Source of the DNA: Syntrophotalea acetylenivorans
Lineage (GTDB): Bacteria; Desulfobacterota; Desulfuromonadia; Desulfuromonadales; Syntrophotaleaceae
DNA: 64,000 nucleotides
Direction: 5' to 3'
Assembly (NCBI RefSeq): GCF_001887775.1
Contig: NZ_CP015519.1
Location: 620,001 to 684,000, forward strand
How positions within the stretch are numbered: the stretch's first letter is position 1; each line of letters begins with the position of its first letter. A model generated the notes under the pieces. The model had not been told where the DNA came from, did no database searches, and worked only from the letters and a program-made list of their open reading frames with translations. Position numbers and translations under genes: made by a program. Positions 47,433 to 57,396 of the stretch are shown here, one piece after another.

Positions 47433-47781
47433 GTTCTTCCTTCTGTTTGATTTCTTGCAAAAGCGACTCGATACGATTGCCGTATTCAAGAGCAGAATCA
47501 AATTCAAAGATCAATTCCGGTACATGCCGCAACCTGAGCCTTTTGCCCAATTCTCTCCGAAGATAAGCGCTGGCACTGGTAAGCCCCTGAGTTGTTTCTC
47601 GCCGAACCTTCTCCTCACCCATAACGGTGAAATAGATACGGGCCAAACCCAGATCGGAAGTAACCTTAACTTCAGTAATCGTGACAAATCCGACCCTGGG
47701 ATCCTTTAAACCTTTTAGCAAAAGGGCCGATATTTCTTTTTGAATCTGTTCCCCAACTCGTTGGGATCGTTGAGACCGCAA
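47425..47781 (-). CDS. rbfA: Ribosome-binding factor A
   Basis: 118-residue KH-fold protein that matures the 30S subunit. It has [29 protein letters not shown] and the C-terminal [20 protein letters not shown] start at TTG 47781, 5 nt after AGAGG; a GTG at 47787, right behind the DUF503 stop, is the other choice. It belongs to the nusA-infB operon. Confidence 0.95.
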   Translation of the reverse strand: MRSQRSQRVGEQIQKEISALLLKGLKDPRVGFVTITEVKVTSDLGLARIYFTVMGEEKVRRETTQGLTSASAYLRRELGKRLRLRHVPELIFEFDSALEYGNRIESLLQEIKQKEEHD

Positions 47782-47789
47782 GGACACCT

Positions 47790-48080
47790 CTATGAGTAAT
47801 GAAGAAATTCAACAAATCGATCAACAATCTCAGCCAAACCGATCTGTTCAATTTCGTTTTCTATATTTTCAAATAAACTATGAGCTGATGCTTCAGTGCC
47901 CGCAACTACAGCGAAACCCAGTTGAGTACTTTGTCTGAAATCCTGTAAACCCGTTTCGGCGCAGGAAACGGGGAAACGGGTTCGGCAGCGCCCAAGTATC
48001 TTTTTGACTACCGAGCGTTTTCCCTTGAGACTGGTGGTGTCAGGCACCACCAGTTCAAGACGCAAAACTCCGACAATCAT
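47790..48080 (-). CDS. DUF503 family protein
   Basis: 96 residues with [23 protein letters not shown] and [10 protein letters not shown]. It commonly sits between infB and rbfA. The role is unknown; the fold is suggested to be ferredoxin-like and dimeric. GGGTAGG is before the ATG. Confidence 0.93.
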   Translation of the reverse strand: MIVGVLRLELVVPDTTSLKGKRSVVKKILGRCRTRFPVSCAETGLQDFRQSTQLGFAVVAGTEASAHSLFENIENEIEQIGLAEIVDRFVEFLHYS

Positions 48081-48094
48081 AACCTACCCCAGGA

Positions 48095-50830
48095 TCAAAG
48101 GGTCGCCTTGGTCGCTTCCATTTCAAAGGCTTCAATAACATCACCGACTTTGATGTCGTTGTAGTTCTCGAGGCTGATACCACACTCATAACCGTTGGTG
48201 ACTTCTTTGACATCGTCCTTGAATCGCTTCAGGGAGCTCATTTTGCCTTCCCAAACAACGATATTGTCACGAACAAGTCGTACCTGGGCCCCTCGAACTA
48301 TTTTACCGTCGGTAACGTAGCAACCGGCGATCGTGCCAACCTTGGACACATGGAAGGTCTCACGAACCTCAACGCGACCGAGTTCCTTCTCTTTGAAGAT
48401 CGGGGCCAACAGGCCTTCCATGGCGTTTCGGATATCTTCAACAGCATCGTAGATAATATTGTAAAGACGAATATCGACACCGTCCAAGTCGGCCTGAGCA
48501 TTAGCTTTGGGCTCGGGACGAACATTAAACCCAAGAATAATGGCATCAGAAGCCGCCGCCAGAGACACGTCACTCTCGATAATGCCACCGACAGCGCTGT
48601 GAATTACCACCAGGCGACATGCGTCCGTAGAGAGCTTGCCCAAAGTATCTTTGACCGCTTCAACGGAGCCTTGAACATCGCCCTTAATAATAACCTTAAG
48701 TTCCTTGACATCACCTTCCTGGAGACGGGCATAAAGCTGATCAAGAGAAATCTTGCTAGAACTGGCCAGCTCGGCTTCGCGCAATTTCCGTTGCCTGTGA
48801 CCGGCGACGTCCTTAGCCGCTTTCTCGTTTTCTACGGCATGGAATGGTTCGCCGGCATCAGGCGTACCCGACAGCCCTGTAACTTCCACAGGGCAAGAAG
48901 GGCCAGCTTCTTCAAGCTGGCAACCACGATCATCGGTCATGGTACGAACGCGACCAAAGTTAACTCCGGAAACGATAGGATCACCGATACGCAAAGTACC
49001 TTCCTGAACCAGAACCGTAGCTACCGGTCCTCGCCCTTTATCAAGGCGCGCTTCGACGATAATCCCCTTGGCCCGTTTAATTGGGTTAGCCTGGAGCTCC
49101 AGAACTTCAGCCTGCAGCAGTATCATTTCCAGCAGGGATTCGAGGTTGGTGTGTTCCTTGGCGGAAACCTCGACAAAGATCGTGTCGCCACCCCAATCCT
49201 CGGGTACCATTTCAAACTCTGTCAGTTCCTGCTTGACCCGGTTGGGATCGGCGCCAGGCTTGTCTATCTTATTAACAGCCACGATAATTGGGACGCCGGC
49301 GGCCTTGGAGTGGTTAATCGCCTCTTTGGTTTGAGGCATCACGCCATCATCGGCTGCCACCACCAGAACTACTATATCTGTAGCCTCGGCCCCACGGGCG
49401 CGCATGGCGGTAAAGGCCTCATGGCCAGGGGTGTCAAGAAAAGTAATTTTGCGGCCATCCAGCTCAACATCGTAAGCCCCGATATGCTGAGTGATGCCTC
49501 CAGCCTCGCCAGCAGTGACATCGGTGGTGCGGATAGCATCCAGGAGGCTGGTTTTACCATGGTCAACATGTCCCATGATGGTGACCACCGGCGGCCTGGT
49601 CTGCAGATTGCTTGAATCCTCCGAGGCATCGGACTCAATGCCAACGTCCTCCAGAATGATATCCTCGTCAAAAGCGACGTTTTCGACTTCGTGGTTGAAT
49701 TCAGTGGCCAGCAATGCCGCAGTTTCATAATCCAAAGGATGATTGATGGTCACCATACTGCCCTGACGCATCAATTCCTTGATCAGGTCGTTGGCTTTTA
49801 TCCCCATACGCTTGGCAAGTTCACCAACCGTTATGACATCGCTAATTCGAATAATTCGCTTGATGGCCTTAGAAGTGGTCACCTCTGTTTTTTGTACAGG
49901 CTTAGCACCCTTTTTTCCCCTGCGGGGACGGCGATCACGATCAGGCTCAAAAATCTCTCTTTTCGGCCGGCGACCCCGGCCACCGTCACGCAAATCGTTC
50001 TCGCGTGGGCCGGAACCCTTGCCCTTTTTCTTTTTGCCAGCCCGGGAAGTTTCTTCCTGGACAAGCACTTCGGGCGGCACAACCTGAGTAGGCCTTTCCT
50101 GAGGACGTGGAGAACCATTGCCGCGAGCGGGACGAGGACGACTCGGCTTAGCAGGTGTGGCTTTCTTAGCCGGCGCCAATTGGGAAAGTTCGACACGGCC
50201 AAGAATCTTCGCCTGGGAGGCCGTTGCCTCCTGCACAGCCGCAGCTTTGGGCTTTTCTTCCTTTTCTTCCTTTTCAGATTTTTCGGTAACTTTGGGCTTT
50301 TCAACCTCTTCCGAAACTTGGGGTGCGGGTGGGGCCTTTGCCTCCGGTTCCGCCTTAACCTCAGCAACGGGTTCTTTTGTTTCTACCTCGCTTGAGGCTT
50401 CCTCAGAAACAGCAGTATCTTCCTCTGCGGGAACCGGAGCCTCGGCAACTGGTTCTGCCGCCGGCGCAGCTTTCTCTACCATGTCGGTCTTTTCGATGGG
50501 CGCGACTGCTTCTTCACCTGTGTCAACGGATTCTGGCTCGGCAGCGACCGGCTCATCAGCAGGCACTTCATCAGCCTTGGGAACTTCCTTGCGACGACGT
50601 CTGATGATTCCGGGATTAATCCGTTGTTCCTCAATTTTTTCCTCAACCACCTTCTCTTCTGAAGCTTCAACAGGGGCATTACCACCCTCAAAAGCTTGAA
50701 GAGCTGCTGCGTCTAAAACGCTTAAGTGATTTTTGGCTTCAATCCCAGCAGTCTTAAGGCGCTCCAGCAGTACCTTATTGTCCAATCCCAGCTTTTGCGC
50801 TAATTCGTAAACTCGCATTTTGTCACCCAT
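48095..50830 (-). CDS. infB: Translation initiation factor IF-2
   Basis: 911 residues. It brings fMet-tRNA to the 30S subunit. After an N-terminal IF2-N domain ([15 protein letters not shown]) comes an acidic, Ala/Pro/Glu-rich linker and a basic RPRRGKKG patch (about residues 60-330), then a second IF2-N, the G domain ([29 protein letters not shown]) and domains II-IV. The length is normal for long-linker forms. Its ATG overlaps the stop of the YlxR gene (TGATG). Confidence 0.97.
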   Translation of the reverse strand: MGDKMRVYELAQKLGLDNKVLLERLKTAGIEAKNHLSVLDAAALQAFEGGNAPVEASEEKVVEEKIEEQRINPGIIRRRRKEVPKADEVPADEPVAAEPESVDTGEEAVAPIEKTDMVEKAAPAAEPVAEAPVPAEEDTAVSEEASSEVETKEPVAEVKAEPEAKAPPAPQVSEEVEKPKVTEKSEKEEKEEKPKAAAVQEATASQAKILGRVELSQLAPAKKATPAKPSRPRPARGNGSPRPQERPTQVVPPEVLVQEETSRAGKKKKGKGSGPRENDLRDGGRGRRPKREIFEPDRDRRPRRGKKGAKPVQKTEVTTSKAIKRIIRISDVITVGELAKRMGIKANDLIKELMRQGSMVTINHPLDYETAALLATEFNHEVENVAFDEDIILEDVGIESDASEDSSNLQTRPPVVTIMGHVDHGKTSLLDAIRTTDVTAGEAGGITQHIGAYDVELDGRKITFLDTPGHEAFTAMRARGAEATDIVVLVVAADDGVMPQTKEAINHSKAAGVPIIVAVNKIDKPGADPNRVKQELTEFEMVPEDWGGDTIFVEVSAKEHTNLESLLEMILLQAEVLELQANPIKRAKGIIVEARLDKGRGPVATVLVQEGTLRIGDPIVSGVNFGRVRTMTDDRGCQLEEAGPSCPVEVTGLSGTPDAGEPFHAVENEKAAKDVAGHRQRKLREAELASSSKISLDQLYARLQEGDVKELKVIIKGDVQGSVEAVKDTLGKLSTDACRLVVIHSAVGGIIESDVSLAAASDAIILGFNVRPEPKANAQADLDGVDIRLYNIIYDAVEDIRNAMEGLLAPIFKEKELGRVEVRETFHVSKVGTIAGCYVTDGKIVRGAQVRLVRDNIVVWEGKMSSLKRFKDDVKEVTNGYECGISLENYNDIKVGDVIEAFEMEATKATL

Positions 50831-51408
50831 CAGGCCTCTCCCGCAATCTGCTTGTATCTTAAAATTTCATCATTTATTGTCTCCGCAAGCGGGCTAGAAC
50901 TTAGCGCCACAACGCTTCGCTCCCCCTTGCCCATCAACTGTCCCAAATAGCCTTTGTCAAAAATGACATAGCAAGGGACCCCACGACTTTCTGCTATTGA
51001 TTTCACCTTACTGGCAATAGTTGCGGACAAGTCTTCACTCAGCAGAACTAAAGACAGTCCTGAATCACGTCCCAGTTCGGTCATAACCAAACGGCTGCCG
51101 GACACGACCACTCCCGACTTTCGGGCCATCCCCACCAGATTTGCAATGCGCTGCCTGACTTGCCTGACTAAATCCTCTTTCAGGCCCTGGCAAGTAGGGG
51201 CAACAGACAGCCCGGTAAAAATACGTTTAAACTGGCTGCGCTTAACCGCTGTTTCCAGGCAAGTGATGTCGCAGCAGGTATATCCGCCCCGGCCGGGTAA
51301 TTTTTGTCCGTAATCAACCAAGACCTCCCCCTGCGGGGAGAGAACATACCGCACCAAAATTGACTGGTCAAGAACCTTACGACAAGCAATACAGCTGCGT
51401 TGAGGCAC
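50830..51408 (-). CDS. YlxR (DUF448) fused to an L7Ae-like domain
   Basis: 192 residues. The N-terminal half is YlxR ([18 protein letters not shown]), an RNA-binding fold that follows nusA in many genomes. The C-terminal half (about 95-190) looks like an L7Ae/L30e-type RNA-binding domain ([29 protein letters not shown]). In Bacillus these are separate genes, ylxR and ylxQ. Start GTG at 51408 has GGGAG 7 nt before it; a TTG at 51429 overlaps the nusA stop. Confidence 0.9.
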   Translation of the reverse strand: MPQRSCIACRKVLDQSILVRYVLSPQGEVLVDYGQKLPGRGGYTCCDITCLETAVKRSQFKRIFTGLSVAPTCQGLKEDLVRQVRQRIANLVGMARKSGVVVSGSRLVMTELGRDSGLSLVLLSEDLSATIASKVKSIAESRGVPCYVIFDKGYLGQLMGKGERSVVALSSSPLAETINDEILRYKQIAGEA

Positions 51409-51425
51409 TTGGCGACTCCCTTTAC

Positions 51426-52691
51426 TCAATCCTGACTCCGCTCCTCGTCAACGACGGTTTCATCATTGGAAGCTGAATCATCCTCTTGCAGAGTATCTTC
51501 TGCAGGAGTCTCGCCTTCAGGCTCAGACTCCAAAGGCTTGGCGGTTTCGACCGTTGCAGCATCTCCGGTCTCTATCGAGACCTCTTCAGCTGTATCAGCC
51601 TCACCTTGTCCTTCACCCTTTCCAGAGGTTTCCCCAGCGAATTCTTCCATGGCGGCTTCTGCGGCCCGGGTTTCGCTCTTGATATCGATATTCCAGCCGG
51701 TCAACTTGGCAGCAAGCCGAACATTCTGTCCTTTTTTCCCAATTGCCAAGGAAAGCTGATCGTCCGGCACAATGACTTCGAGGGACTGCATTTCATTGTC
51801 GACGTAGATACGAGTTACCTCCGCAGGTGAAAGCGCCGAACAGGCAAATCGTCCCACATCCATGGTCCAGGGGATAATATCGATCTTTTCGCCACGCAGT
51901 TCCGAAACGACATTTTGTACGCGCGATCCACGCATACCGACACAAGCCCCAACAGGATCTACGTCGGAGTCGTAGGACGAGACAGCAATTTTGGTGCGAC
52001 TGCCGGCTTCGCGTGCAACAGCCTTGATCTCGACAATCCCCTCGGAAATCTCCGGTACTTCAAAGTGAAACAGCGCGGCTACCAGGTTGGGATGACTGCG
52101 CGACAAAATGATTTGCGGTCCCTTGGTCGCCATCTTAACTTCTGAGATATATACGCGAACCCGGTCGCCCTGACGGTAATTTTCCCGAGGCACCTGTTCA
52201 CGGTGCGGAAGAAGCCCTTCAGACATGCCTAGGTCCACAATGAGGTCGCCTCGTTCATAGCGACGGACGATACCATTGACCAGTTCACCAACCCGATCCT
52301 TGAACTCGTTAAAGACTTTCTCTCGTTCTGCTTCCCGCACCTTTTGAATAATGACCTGCTTAGCAGTCTGAGCGGCAATTCGACTGAAGCTGCCGGCGTC
52401 CATCTTCATGCCGAGGGAATCACCGGCCTGAACATCCGGATCAATCTCTCTTGCTTCATCGAGGTCAATCTCTTTATAAGAGTCAAGCACTTCATCGACC
52501 ACAGTGACAAACTCAAAAATCTCCACTTCACCCAATTCATCGTTGAAATGAGCTTCGAGATCACGGGTATTACGAAATTTTTTATTAGCTGCAGACAAGA
52601 CCGCGGACTCAAGCGCTTCGACCAAAACGGCTCGATCGATCCCTTTATCCTTAACGACCTGATCAATAATGTGATTGAGATTTTCAAGCAT
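51426..52691 (-). CDS. nusA: Transcription termination/antitermination factor NusA
   Basis: 421 residues: N-terminal polymerase-binding domain, S1 (NGIVRRYERGDLIVDLG), KH1 and KH2 (VGACVGMRGSRVQNVV; AIGKKGQNVRLAAKL), then a 70-residue acidic Glu/Thr/Ala tail. The two C-terminal AR repeats of E. coli NusA are missing, as in most bacteria. GGGGGA lies before the ATG. Confidence 0.97.
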   Translation of the reverse strand: MLENLNHIIDQVVKDKGIDRAVLVEALESAVLSAANKKFRNTRDLEAHFNDELGEVEIFEFVTVVDEVLDSYKEIDLDEAREIDPDVQAGDSLGMKMDAGSFSRIAAQTAKQVIIQKVREAEREKVFNEFKDRVGELVNGIVRRYERGDLIVDLGMSEGLLPHREQVPRENYRQGDRVRVYISEVKMATKGPQIILSRSHPNLVAALFHFEVPEISEGIVEIKAVAREAGSRTKIAVSSYDSDVDPVGACVGMRGSRVQNVVSELRGEKIDIIPWTMDVGRFACSALSPAEVTRIYVDNEMQSLEVIVPDDQLSLAIGKKGQNVRLAAKLTGWNIDIKSETRAAEAAMEEFAGETSGKGEGQGEADTAEEVSIETGDAATVETAKPLESEPEGETPAEDTLQEDDSASNDETVVDEERSQD

Positions 52692-52754
52692 TTTATCTAT
52701 ATCCCCCTAATTTTCATATATTTGTTCGCGACTGGGAATAGCGATCGCAAAGTT

Positions 52755-53243
52755 CTATAAGTCTATTTCTAAGTTCGCGTGCTCAATATCGCTCAAAGGC
52801 AACTCAACGAGACCGCCCTTCTTGTCCGTCTGCTCCAGCAAAACCATTCCATCGCGCAAACCAAGCAGCTTGCCGACAAAGGTTTTACGTTGATGCCCTC
52901 TCTGATCGGGATCGCACTTGACGGACATCTTAATCTTGGCCAAGCGCGTGCGAAAGCGTTCGTAATCGGCAGCCTTTGTCAAAGGGCGGTCTATGCCCGG
53001 AGAGGAGACCTCAAGACGGTAGGCGCAAGTTATCGGATCTTCCACCTCGAGCAAAACACTGACTTCACGACTGATTTCGGCACAGTTGTCCAGAGTGATT
53101 CCCCCCTCCTTGTCAACATAGAGCCTCAAAACCATGTCGCGCCCTTCCCGCCGATATTCGAGCAAGACCAGCTCAAACCCTTTTTCATCAAGAACCGGCT
53201 CAACAAGCTCCGTTATTCTATCGATGATGGCCTTTCCTGACAT
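52755..53243 (-). CDS. rimP: Ribosome maturation factor RimP
   Basis: 162 residues; early 30S assembly factor. It has VEPVLDEKGFELVLLEY, LRLYVDKEGGITLDNC and LEVSSPGIDRPLTKAADYERF. The start at 53243 is chosen by family; an earlier ATG at 53300 would lie within the leader hairpin. First gene of the rimP-nusA-infB operon. Confidence 0.95.
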   Translation of the reverse strand: MSGKAIIDRITELVEPVLDEKGFELVLLEYRREGRDMVLRLYVDKEGGITLDNCAEISREVSVLLEVEDPITCAYRLEVSSPGIDRPLTKAADYERFRTRLAKIKMSVKCDPDQRGHQRKTFVGKLLGLRDGMVLLEQTDKKGGLVELPLSDIEHANLEIDL

Positions 53244-53264
53244 AAACACCAAGCCCCGAAATAG

Positions 53265-53291
53265 AAAAAGTGAGCTGCAAGCCCACTTTTT
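53265..53291 (-). promoter_or_regulatory. Attenuator-like hairpin in the rimP leader
   Basis: Minus strand: AAAAAGTGGGC, loop TTGCA, GCTCACTTTTT (11 bp, one wobble), then CTATTTC. It lies about 5 nt after the predicted transcription start and 21 nt before the rimP ATG. A short alternative stem CACT…AGTG overlaps its 5' arm. NusA-dependent attenuation of this operon is known in E. coli; here it is inferred. Confidence 0.55.
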
Positions 53292-53302
53292 AGTGAACAA
53301 TA

Positions 53303-53332
53303 ATTATCTCTCTTAAGTACCATAAAGAACAA
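53303..53332 (-). promoter_or_regulatory. Promoter of the rimP-nusA-infB operon
   Basis: Minus strand: TTGTTC (53327-53332), 18-nt spacer, GATAAT (53303-53308). The -10 is strong. The start is expected near 53296, just before the hairpin. Confidence 0.55.
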
Positions 53333-53414
53333 GCATCTGCAAGAACATTTTACGCCGACAACAATCACTTTTGCGGCGACTCGTAGATCAGTTGTAAAGT
53401 TTTCAAAATTTGAT

Positions 53415-54026
53415 TCATTTCGACTTTATCCTGCGGGTCACGGAGTGGATCATTATAGTACAGGTAGAATCGATACGGTGCCCTAAAGCCAACGACCCCA
53501 TGAATAATTGGGGTTTTCCATCAAGAGAATAATTGGCTTCCATCTTACCTGCCCTGGAACCACCATTGATTGCCAAAGATCCGATATGGCTCTCGAGGTC
53601 GGCCACCCCCTCTTCATTTTCCAGCGCCAGCAAAGCACCAGACGCGGAGGCCTGCAACTCGGACAGGGCCGGGCCTCCCTTGCCCTCCCTCCGCAAACTG
53701 AAGTCGATCATCAGCAAGGCACCGCTGTGCTTGTTGAAAACATACCCTTCGTTAACCGCCAATCGTTTTTGAGCAAGCGACAACAGTTGCTTAACTTCAA
53801 TGTCTGGCGCAAAGGCCGAGACCTCCTGACGCAGGTGATCGGTCATTTTTTGTGCGAGAAAGTCGGGAGGTTCTTCACTGAGCTGCCAGCGTGGACTCGG
53901 CAGAACCAGAGCCAGCTGCAAATGCTCGTCGATCGAAAGGTGGTGCGTGGGAGTTTGTCTTGTCGCTGGAGAACAGCTAACAGCCGTCAGCATAAACACA
54001 AGGACAAGAAAGAAATTCCTGTGCAT
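53415..54026 (-). CDS. Hypothetical lipoprotein
   Basis: 203 residues. Signal peptide MHRNFFLVLVFMLTAVSC with lipobox TAVSC. The mature part is soluble and mixed alpha/beta with no motif I know (SIDEHLQLALVLPSPRWQ; QKRLAVNEGYVFN). AGGAGG lies before the ATG. It is monocistronic between rlmD and rimP. Function unknown. Confidence 0.8.
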   Translation of the reverse strand: MHRNFFLVLVFMLTAVSCSPATRQTPTHHLSIDEHLQLALVLPSPRWQLSEEPPDFLAQKMTDHLRQEVSAFAPDIEVKQLLSLAQKRLAVNEGYVFNKHSGALLMIDFSLRREGKGGPALSELQASASGALLALENEEGVADLESHIGSLAINGGSRAGKMEANYSLDGKPQLFMGSLALGHRIDSTCTIMIHSVTRRIKSK

Positions 54027-54126
54027 AGCAGCCTCCTAAAGATTGAGTCTCGGTGCTATTGATCAGCAATCCATGCGAGCCACCACAGATAAAAGCATCT
54101 GAAGGCAGTAGCCTTAAGGGTCGGAA

Positions 54127-55422
54127 TCATTTTCTGTGCAACAAGGTTACACTTTCAATATGGTGAGTCTGAGGGAAGAAATCGAACGCCCTGCTCCACT
54201 CCACACTATATCCACCCCGCAACAAGGGTTGCAGATCCCGGACCAGAGTCGGCGGTTCGCAGGAAACATAAAGAATATGCCGAGGCTGCAAGGAAAGTAA
54301 ATCCTCAACCACCTCAAAGGCACCGCTTCGGGGCGGATCAAGCATGACGAGATCAAACCCCGAATCCTTGGCCAATTGCCCTATGGCACCGCCAGCGGAA
54401 AGATGGTGAAACGATGCATTATGGATATCATTACGCCTTGCGTTTGCACGGGCCTTGGCAATAGCGGGAGCAAAGTCTTCGACCCCGACAACTTGGTCGA
54501 CTTGGCGTGCAACCGGCAGAGACAGATTGCCCATGCCGCAATAGAGATCGAGCACCCTCATCGCGCCGCATTCCTGAACGGCAGCAGTGACGGTTTGTAC
54601 CAAGGCTCGATTCTGCTCAAGATTAACTTGAGCAAAGCCCCCGGGACCATAGGCCAACCTCAAGGGCGGTTCGCCGACCTGAATAAAGAGATCCTCATCT
54701 CCGCAAATCGATTGCGGTTTCGCCTGACGACCGCCCTGCAAATACAGAGCAATACCCGCGCCAGCGATGCGAGTCCGTAGAAACTCAGTTACAGAGCCTG
54801 ATTCGGTGCCTAGATAGTGCAACACAGCCCGCACCTGATCATCATCACCTATTCCCAGGTCCAATTGGGGCATATGCCGGCTGTGATGAACTCCGCTCAA
54901 CAGCCTGCGAAACACGGTGGCAGCCTGATTAAGGCGCGGGTCGAGAATCGGACACTGCTGGTGGTCTATCACGGCATGGCTGCCCCGACGAAAAAACCCC
55001 ATGGCCAGTTGTTGGCCCTTGATCTGCAACTTCAGTTGAGCCCGACTGCGATAGTGCCAAGGCTCGGGAGCGGCCACCAAGGATCGAATACTTCTTTTGT
55101 CGATCACGGCCTGACGTTGAAGAAGGTCAGAAAAAATCCGTTCCTTCCAGTGGATCTGGGTCGCATAAGGCATATGTTGCCACTGACAACCTCCGCACAG
55201 ACCGAATACCGGACAGGCTGAAGGACAGCGCTCGACAGAGGGTTCCAGGACCTTCTCAAGACGCGCTTCAGCAAAACGTTTTTTCGACTTCACCACGCGA
55301 CAGTTTACCCGGTCTCCGGGAGACGTCTGCGGCACGAAAATCACTTTGCCGTCGTGATATCCCAGACCGTTTCCTCCGTAGGCCAACGATTCTATCTTCA
55401 GATTCGTAATAACCTGGCTCAT
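54127..55422 (-). CDS. rlmD: 23S rRNA (uracil-5-)-methyltransferase, RlmD/RumA type
   Basis: 431 residues. TRAM domain at the N-terminus, [4Fe-4S] cysteines in CPSACPVFGLCGGC, SAM motif LDLYCGMGNLSLP, DPPRSGAFEVV and the catalytic Cys in YVSCEPPTLVRD. It makes m5U in RNA; which U (1939 or 747) is not decided by sequence. It overlaps trmJ by 4 nt. Confidence 0.92.
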   Translation of the reverse strand: MSQVITNLKIESLAYGGNGLGYHDGKVIFVPQTSPGDRVNCRVVKSKKRFAEARLEKVLEPSVERCPSACPVFGLCGGCQWQHMPYATQIHWKERIFSDLLQRQAVIDKRSIRSLVAAPEPWHYRSRAQLKLQIKGQQLAMGFFRRGSHAVIDHQQCPILDPRLNQAATVFRRLLSGVHHSRHMPQLDLGIGDDDQVRAVLHYLGTESGSVTEFLRTRIAGAGIALYLQGGRQAKPQSICGDEDLFIQVGEPPLRLAYGPGGFAQVNLEQNRALVQTVTAAVQECGAMRVLDLYCGMGNLSLPVARQVDQVVGVEDFAPAIAKARANARRNDIHNASFHHLSAGGAIGQLAKDSGFDLVMLDPPRSGAFEVVEDLLSLQPRHILYVSCEPPTLVRDLQPLLRGGYSVEWSRAFDFFPQTHHIESVTLLHRK

Positions 55423-56168
55423 TTTTGTTTAGTCGCCCCCTTGATCCGCTCTCGCTCCAGCCAATCAAGACGACTCCACAGGCCTCTTAAAATACGAACT
55501 TCACGATCATTAAGTCCGGCACGACCAAAGATCCGCCTTAAGCTGCGCAAAATATGATCCGGGTTTTGCTCATCCAAAAACCCAATATCACATAGAGTGC
55601 TTCGCATGTGTCGGTACATGCTCTCAAGAACCTTGTTCGTAGCAAGTTTTTTGCGGCCTCCCGATTTCAATTCCGATGCGGCCCGGGCTTTGCTAATTTC
55701 GTAAAGACATAAAACAACCGATTGGGCCAGGTTCATAGATGGCAATTGGTCGCTGGTCGGAATAGTGATCAACCTTTGGCAAAGATCCAGCTCGTCCGTG
55801 GTAAGGCCCTTGTCTTCCCGGCCGAACACAAGAGCCACCCTTCCCTTCTCGGACCAGGGCAAGAGATAGCTGGCTGCCTGATCGGGATGAAGAAAATCTT
55901 CGCGATACTTTCCAAAACGCCGCGTTGTTGCGAGTGCAAGATGGCAATCTTGCAAAGCTTCACCCAAACTGGAAAACATACGGCCCCCTTCAAGCAAGCC
56001 ACCAGCCTTTACGGCCATTCTCCGCGCTTCGTCACATAAATGATCGGCCCTGGGATTAACCAATCTCAGATCACTGAAACCAAAATTCATCATGGCACGA
56101 CATACTGATCCAATATTCAGGGGACCTTGCGGCTCAACCAATACAACACTAATGTTATCAATATTCAT
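55419..56168 (-). CDS. trmJ: TrmJ-like tRNA 2'-O-methyltransferase
   Basis: 249 residues, SPOUT fold. VLVEPQGPLNIGSVCRAMMN, ALVFGREDKGLT and the knot motif SMNLAQSVVLCLYE are present, with a C-terminal helical tail. It methylates position 32 in several tRNAs in E. coli. It lies between rsmE and rlmD, so this is a small RNA-methylation group. Confidence 0.9.
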   Translation of the reverse strand: MNIDNISVVLVEPQGPLNIGSVCRAMMNFGFSDLRLVNPRADHLCDEARRMAVKAGGLLEGGRMFSSLGEALQDCHLALATTRRFGKYREDFLHPDQAASYLLPWSEKGRVALVFGREDKGLTTDELDLCQRLITIPTSDQLPSMNLAQSVVLCLYEISKARAASELKSGGRKKLATNKVLESMYRHMRSTLCDIGFLDEQNPDHILRSLRRIFGRAGLNDREVRILRGLWSRLDWLERERIKGATKQK

Positions 56169-56180
56169 AAACTACTTTAT

Positions 56181-56978
56181 CTATCCGGTGTAATTATTCG
56201 TTTTTACATCAGTATCCAGATCGCCAGAGACCATCTGGCAAACAGTTGCGGCAACAATTGCCGCCGTTTCGGTTCGAAAAATACGCGGCCCAAGAGACGC
56301 GACCCTCGCCCCTTTTTTTTGCGCCAAAAGAACTTCATTATTACAAAAACCGCCCTCGGGACCAATTATCAAGGCCAGGCTATTCAGCTGTCGTTGCCGT
56401 AAAATCGACCCGACACCTTGTCCCTCCTGTCTTTCGTAAAACAGCAGGGCTTCTTGAGAAGCCGAGATTTCTTCCAGAACATGAGTCCAGTCGACTACCG
56501 GGGCCAGTTCAGGAATCATCGCTCTACGGCATTGTAAGGATGCCTTGAGCAAAATTGACGGCCAGCGATGGGCTTTTTTTTGGGCCATTTCTCGCTCGGA
56601 GAGGGTTGTTGAACGTGTGCTTTGAAAGGGGACTATACGGTGCACGCCGATTTCCGTGAGCTTTTGCAAAATGAGCTCAAACCGCTCCTTTTCCGGCAGG
56701 GCCTGAAAGACTGTAATCGACAGAGGACTTTCAACCGGAAAAGGCAGTTCGACAAAAGGCACCACCTTTGCGGAAGAATCAGACACCTCCGTCAAGCGGC
56801 CTCGAAAATAGCGTTCGCCGGGAGCAACCAAAGTAACAATTTGGCCGTTTCGTGCCTGCCAAAAAGTCAAGGCCCTGACCGATTCCGACGGCAGGGCCAA
56901 TTCTTTTTCAAGTATCGGGTTAGCAACAAGGCAGATCTGACTGCCTGGGCCACCCTGGTTAACGCATGGCCACGGCAA
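56181..56978 (-). CDS. rsmE: 16S rRNA (uracil1498-N3)-methyltransferase
   Basis: 265 residues. N-terminal PUA-like domain and C-terminal SPOUT knot with LIIGPEGGFCNNEV and LGPRIFRTETA. I moved the start to TTG at 56978, 5 nt after AGGGAGG; an ATG at 57002 has no site and overlaps holC more. Overlap with holC is 20 nt. Confidence 0.92.
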   Translation of the reverse strand: MPWPCVNQGGPGSQICLVANPILEKELALPSESVRALTFWQARNGQIVTLVAPGERYFRGRLTEVSDSSAKVVPFVELPFPVESPLSITVFQALPEKERFELILQKLTEIGVHRIVPFQSTRSTTLSEREMAQKKAHRWPSILLKASLQCRRAMIPELAPVVDWTHVLEEISASQEALLFYERQEGQGVGSILRQRQLNSLALIIGPEGGFCNNEVLLAQKKGARVASLGPRIFRTETAAIVAATVCQMVSGDLDTDVKTNNYTG

Positions 56979-57375
56979 AACCGGCCTCCCTGTAACTGGC
57001 ATATCTCTGGCGCGCTTGGCTGGCTAAATCCTGATCGTAAACTTCCGCAAAATCGACCACATGACGAAAATGGCCCATAAATTCAAAACTGCAGGGTTGT
57101 CCCATGATAAGGATTTCGGCCCCATGGGGATTACGTTCGCCGAGCTCAATAATAATAGGTTCATCAAGACAATCGACGGCACCATTATTATAAGCATGGG
57201 GAATAAACGAACCTTTGTGCCAGGTCCACATGAAGCGATCCAGGGTTACAGCCTGGTTTTCATCGCTTACCGTAATGAGTATTTTATTCCCGCTATTAAA
57301 AAAATGTTCGGCCAACTCACATAAGTGCCTGGCCTTTTCCGGTCGTTTAAGCTTAACAAACTCGACTTGGGTCAT
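56959..57375 (-). CDS. holC: DNA polymerase III chi subunit-like protein
   Basis: 138 residues. HolC-type fold: VEFVKLKRPEKARHLCELAEHF, TLDRFMWTWHKGSFIPHA and LGERNPHG. It links the clamp loader to SSB in E. coli. The start is M at 57375; the open frame begins at 57396. It follows the gamma-type oxidoreductase gene by 21 nt, likely by read-through. Confidence 0.85.
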   Translation of the reverse strand: MTQVEFVKLKRPEKARHLCELAEHFFNSGNKILITVSDENQAVTLDRFMWTWHKGSFIPHAYNNGAVDCLDEPIIIELGERNPHGAEILIMGQPCSFEFMGHFRHVVDFAEVYDQDLASQARQRYASYREAGFAVAMR

Positions 57376-57396
57376 GCGGCTTAACCTTTTTAGCAA

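Noticed and set aside
48350-49615. 421-codon open frame on the plus strand inside infB
   Set aside because: It is antisense to a clear IF-2 gene, with no ribosome site, and the protein has no recognisable motif; codon bias of infB explains it.
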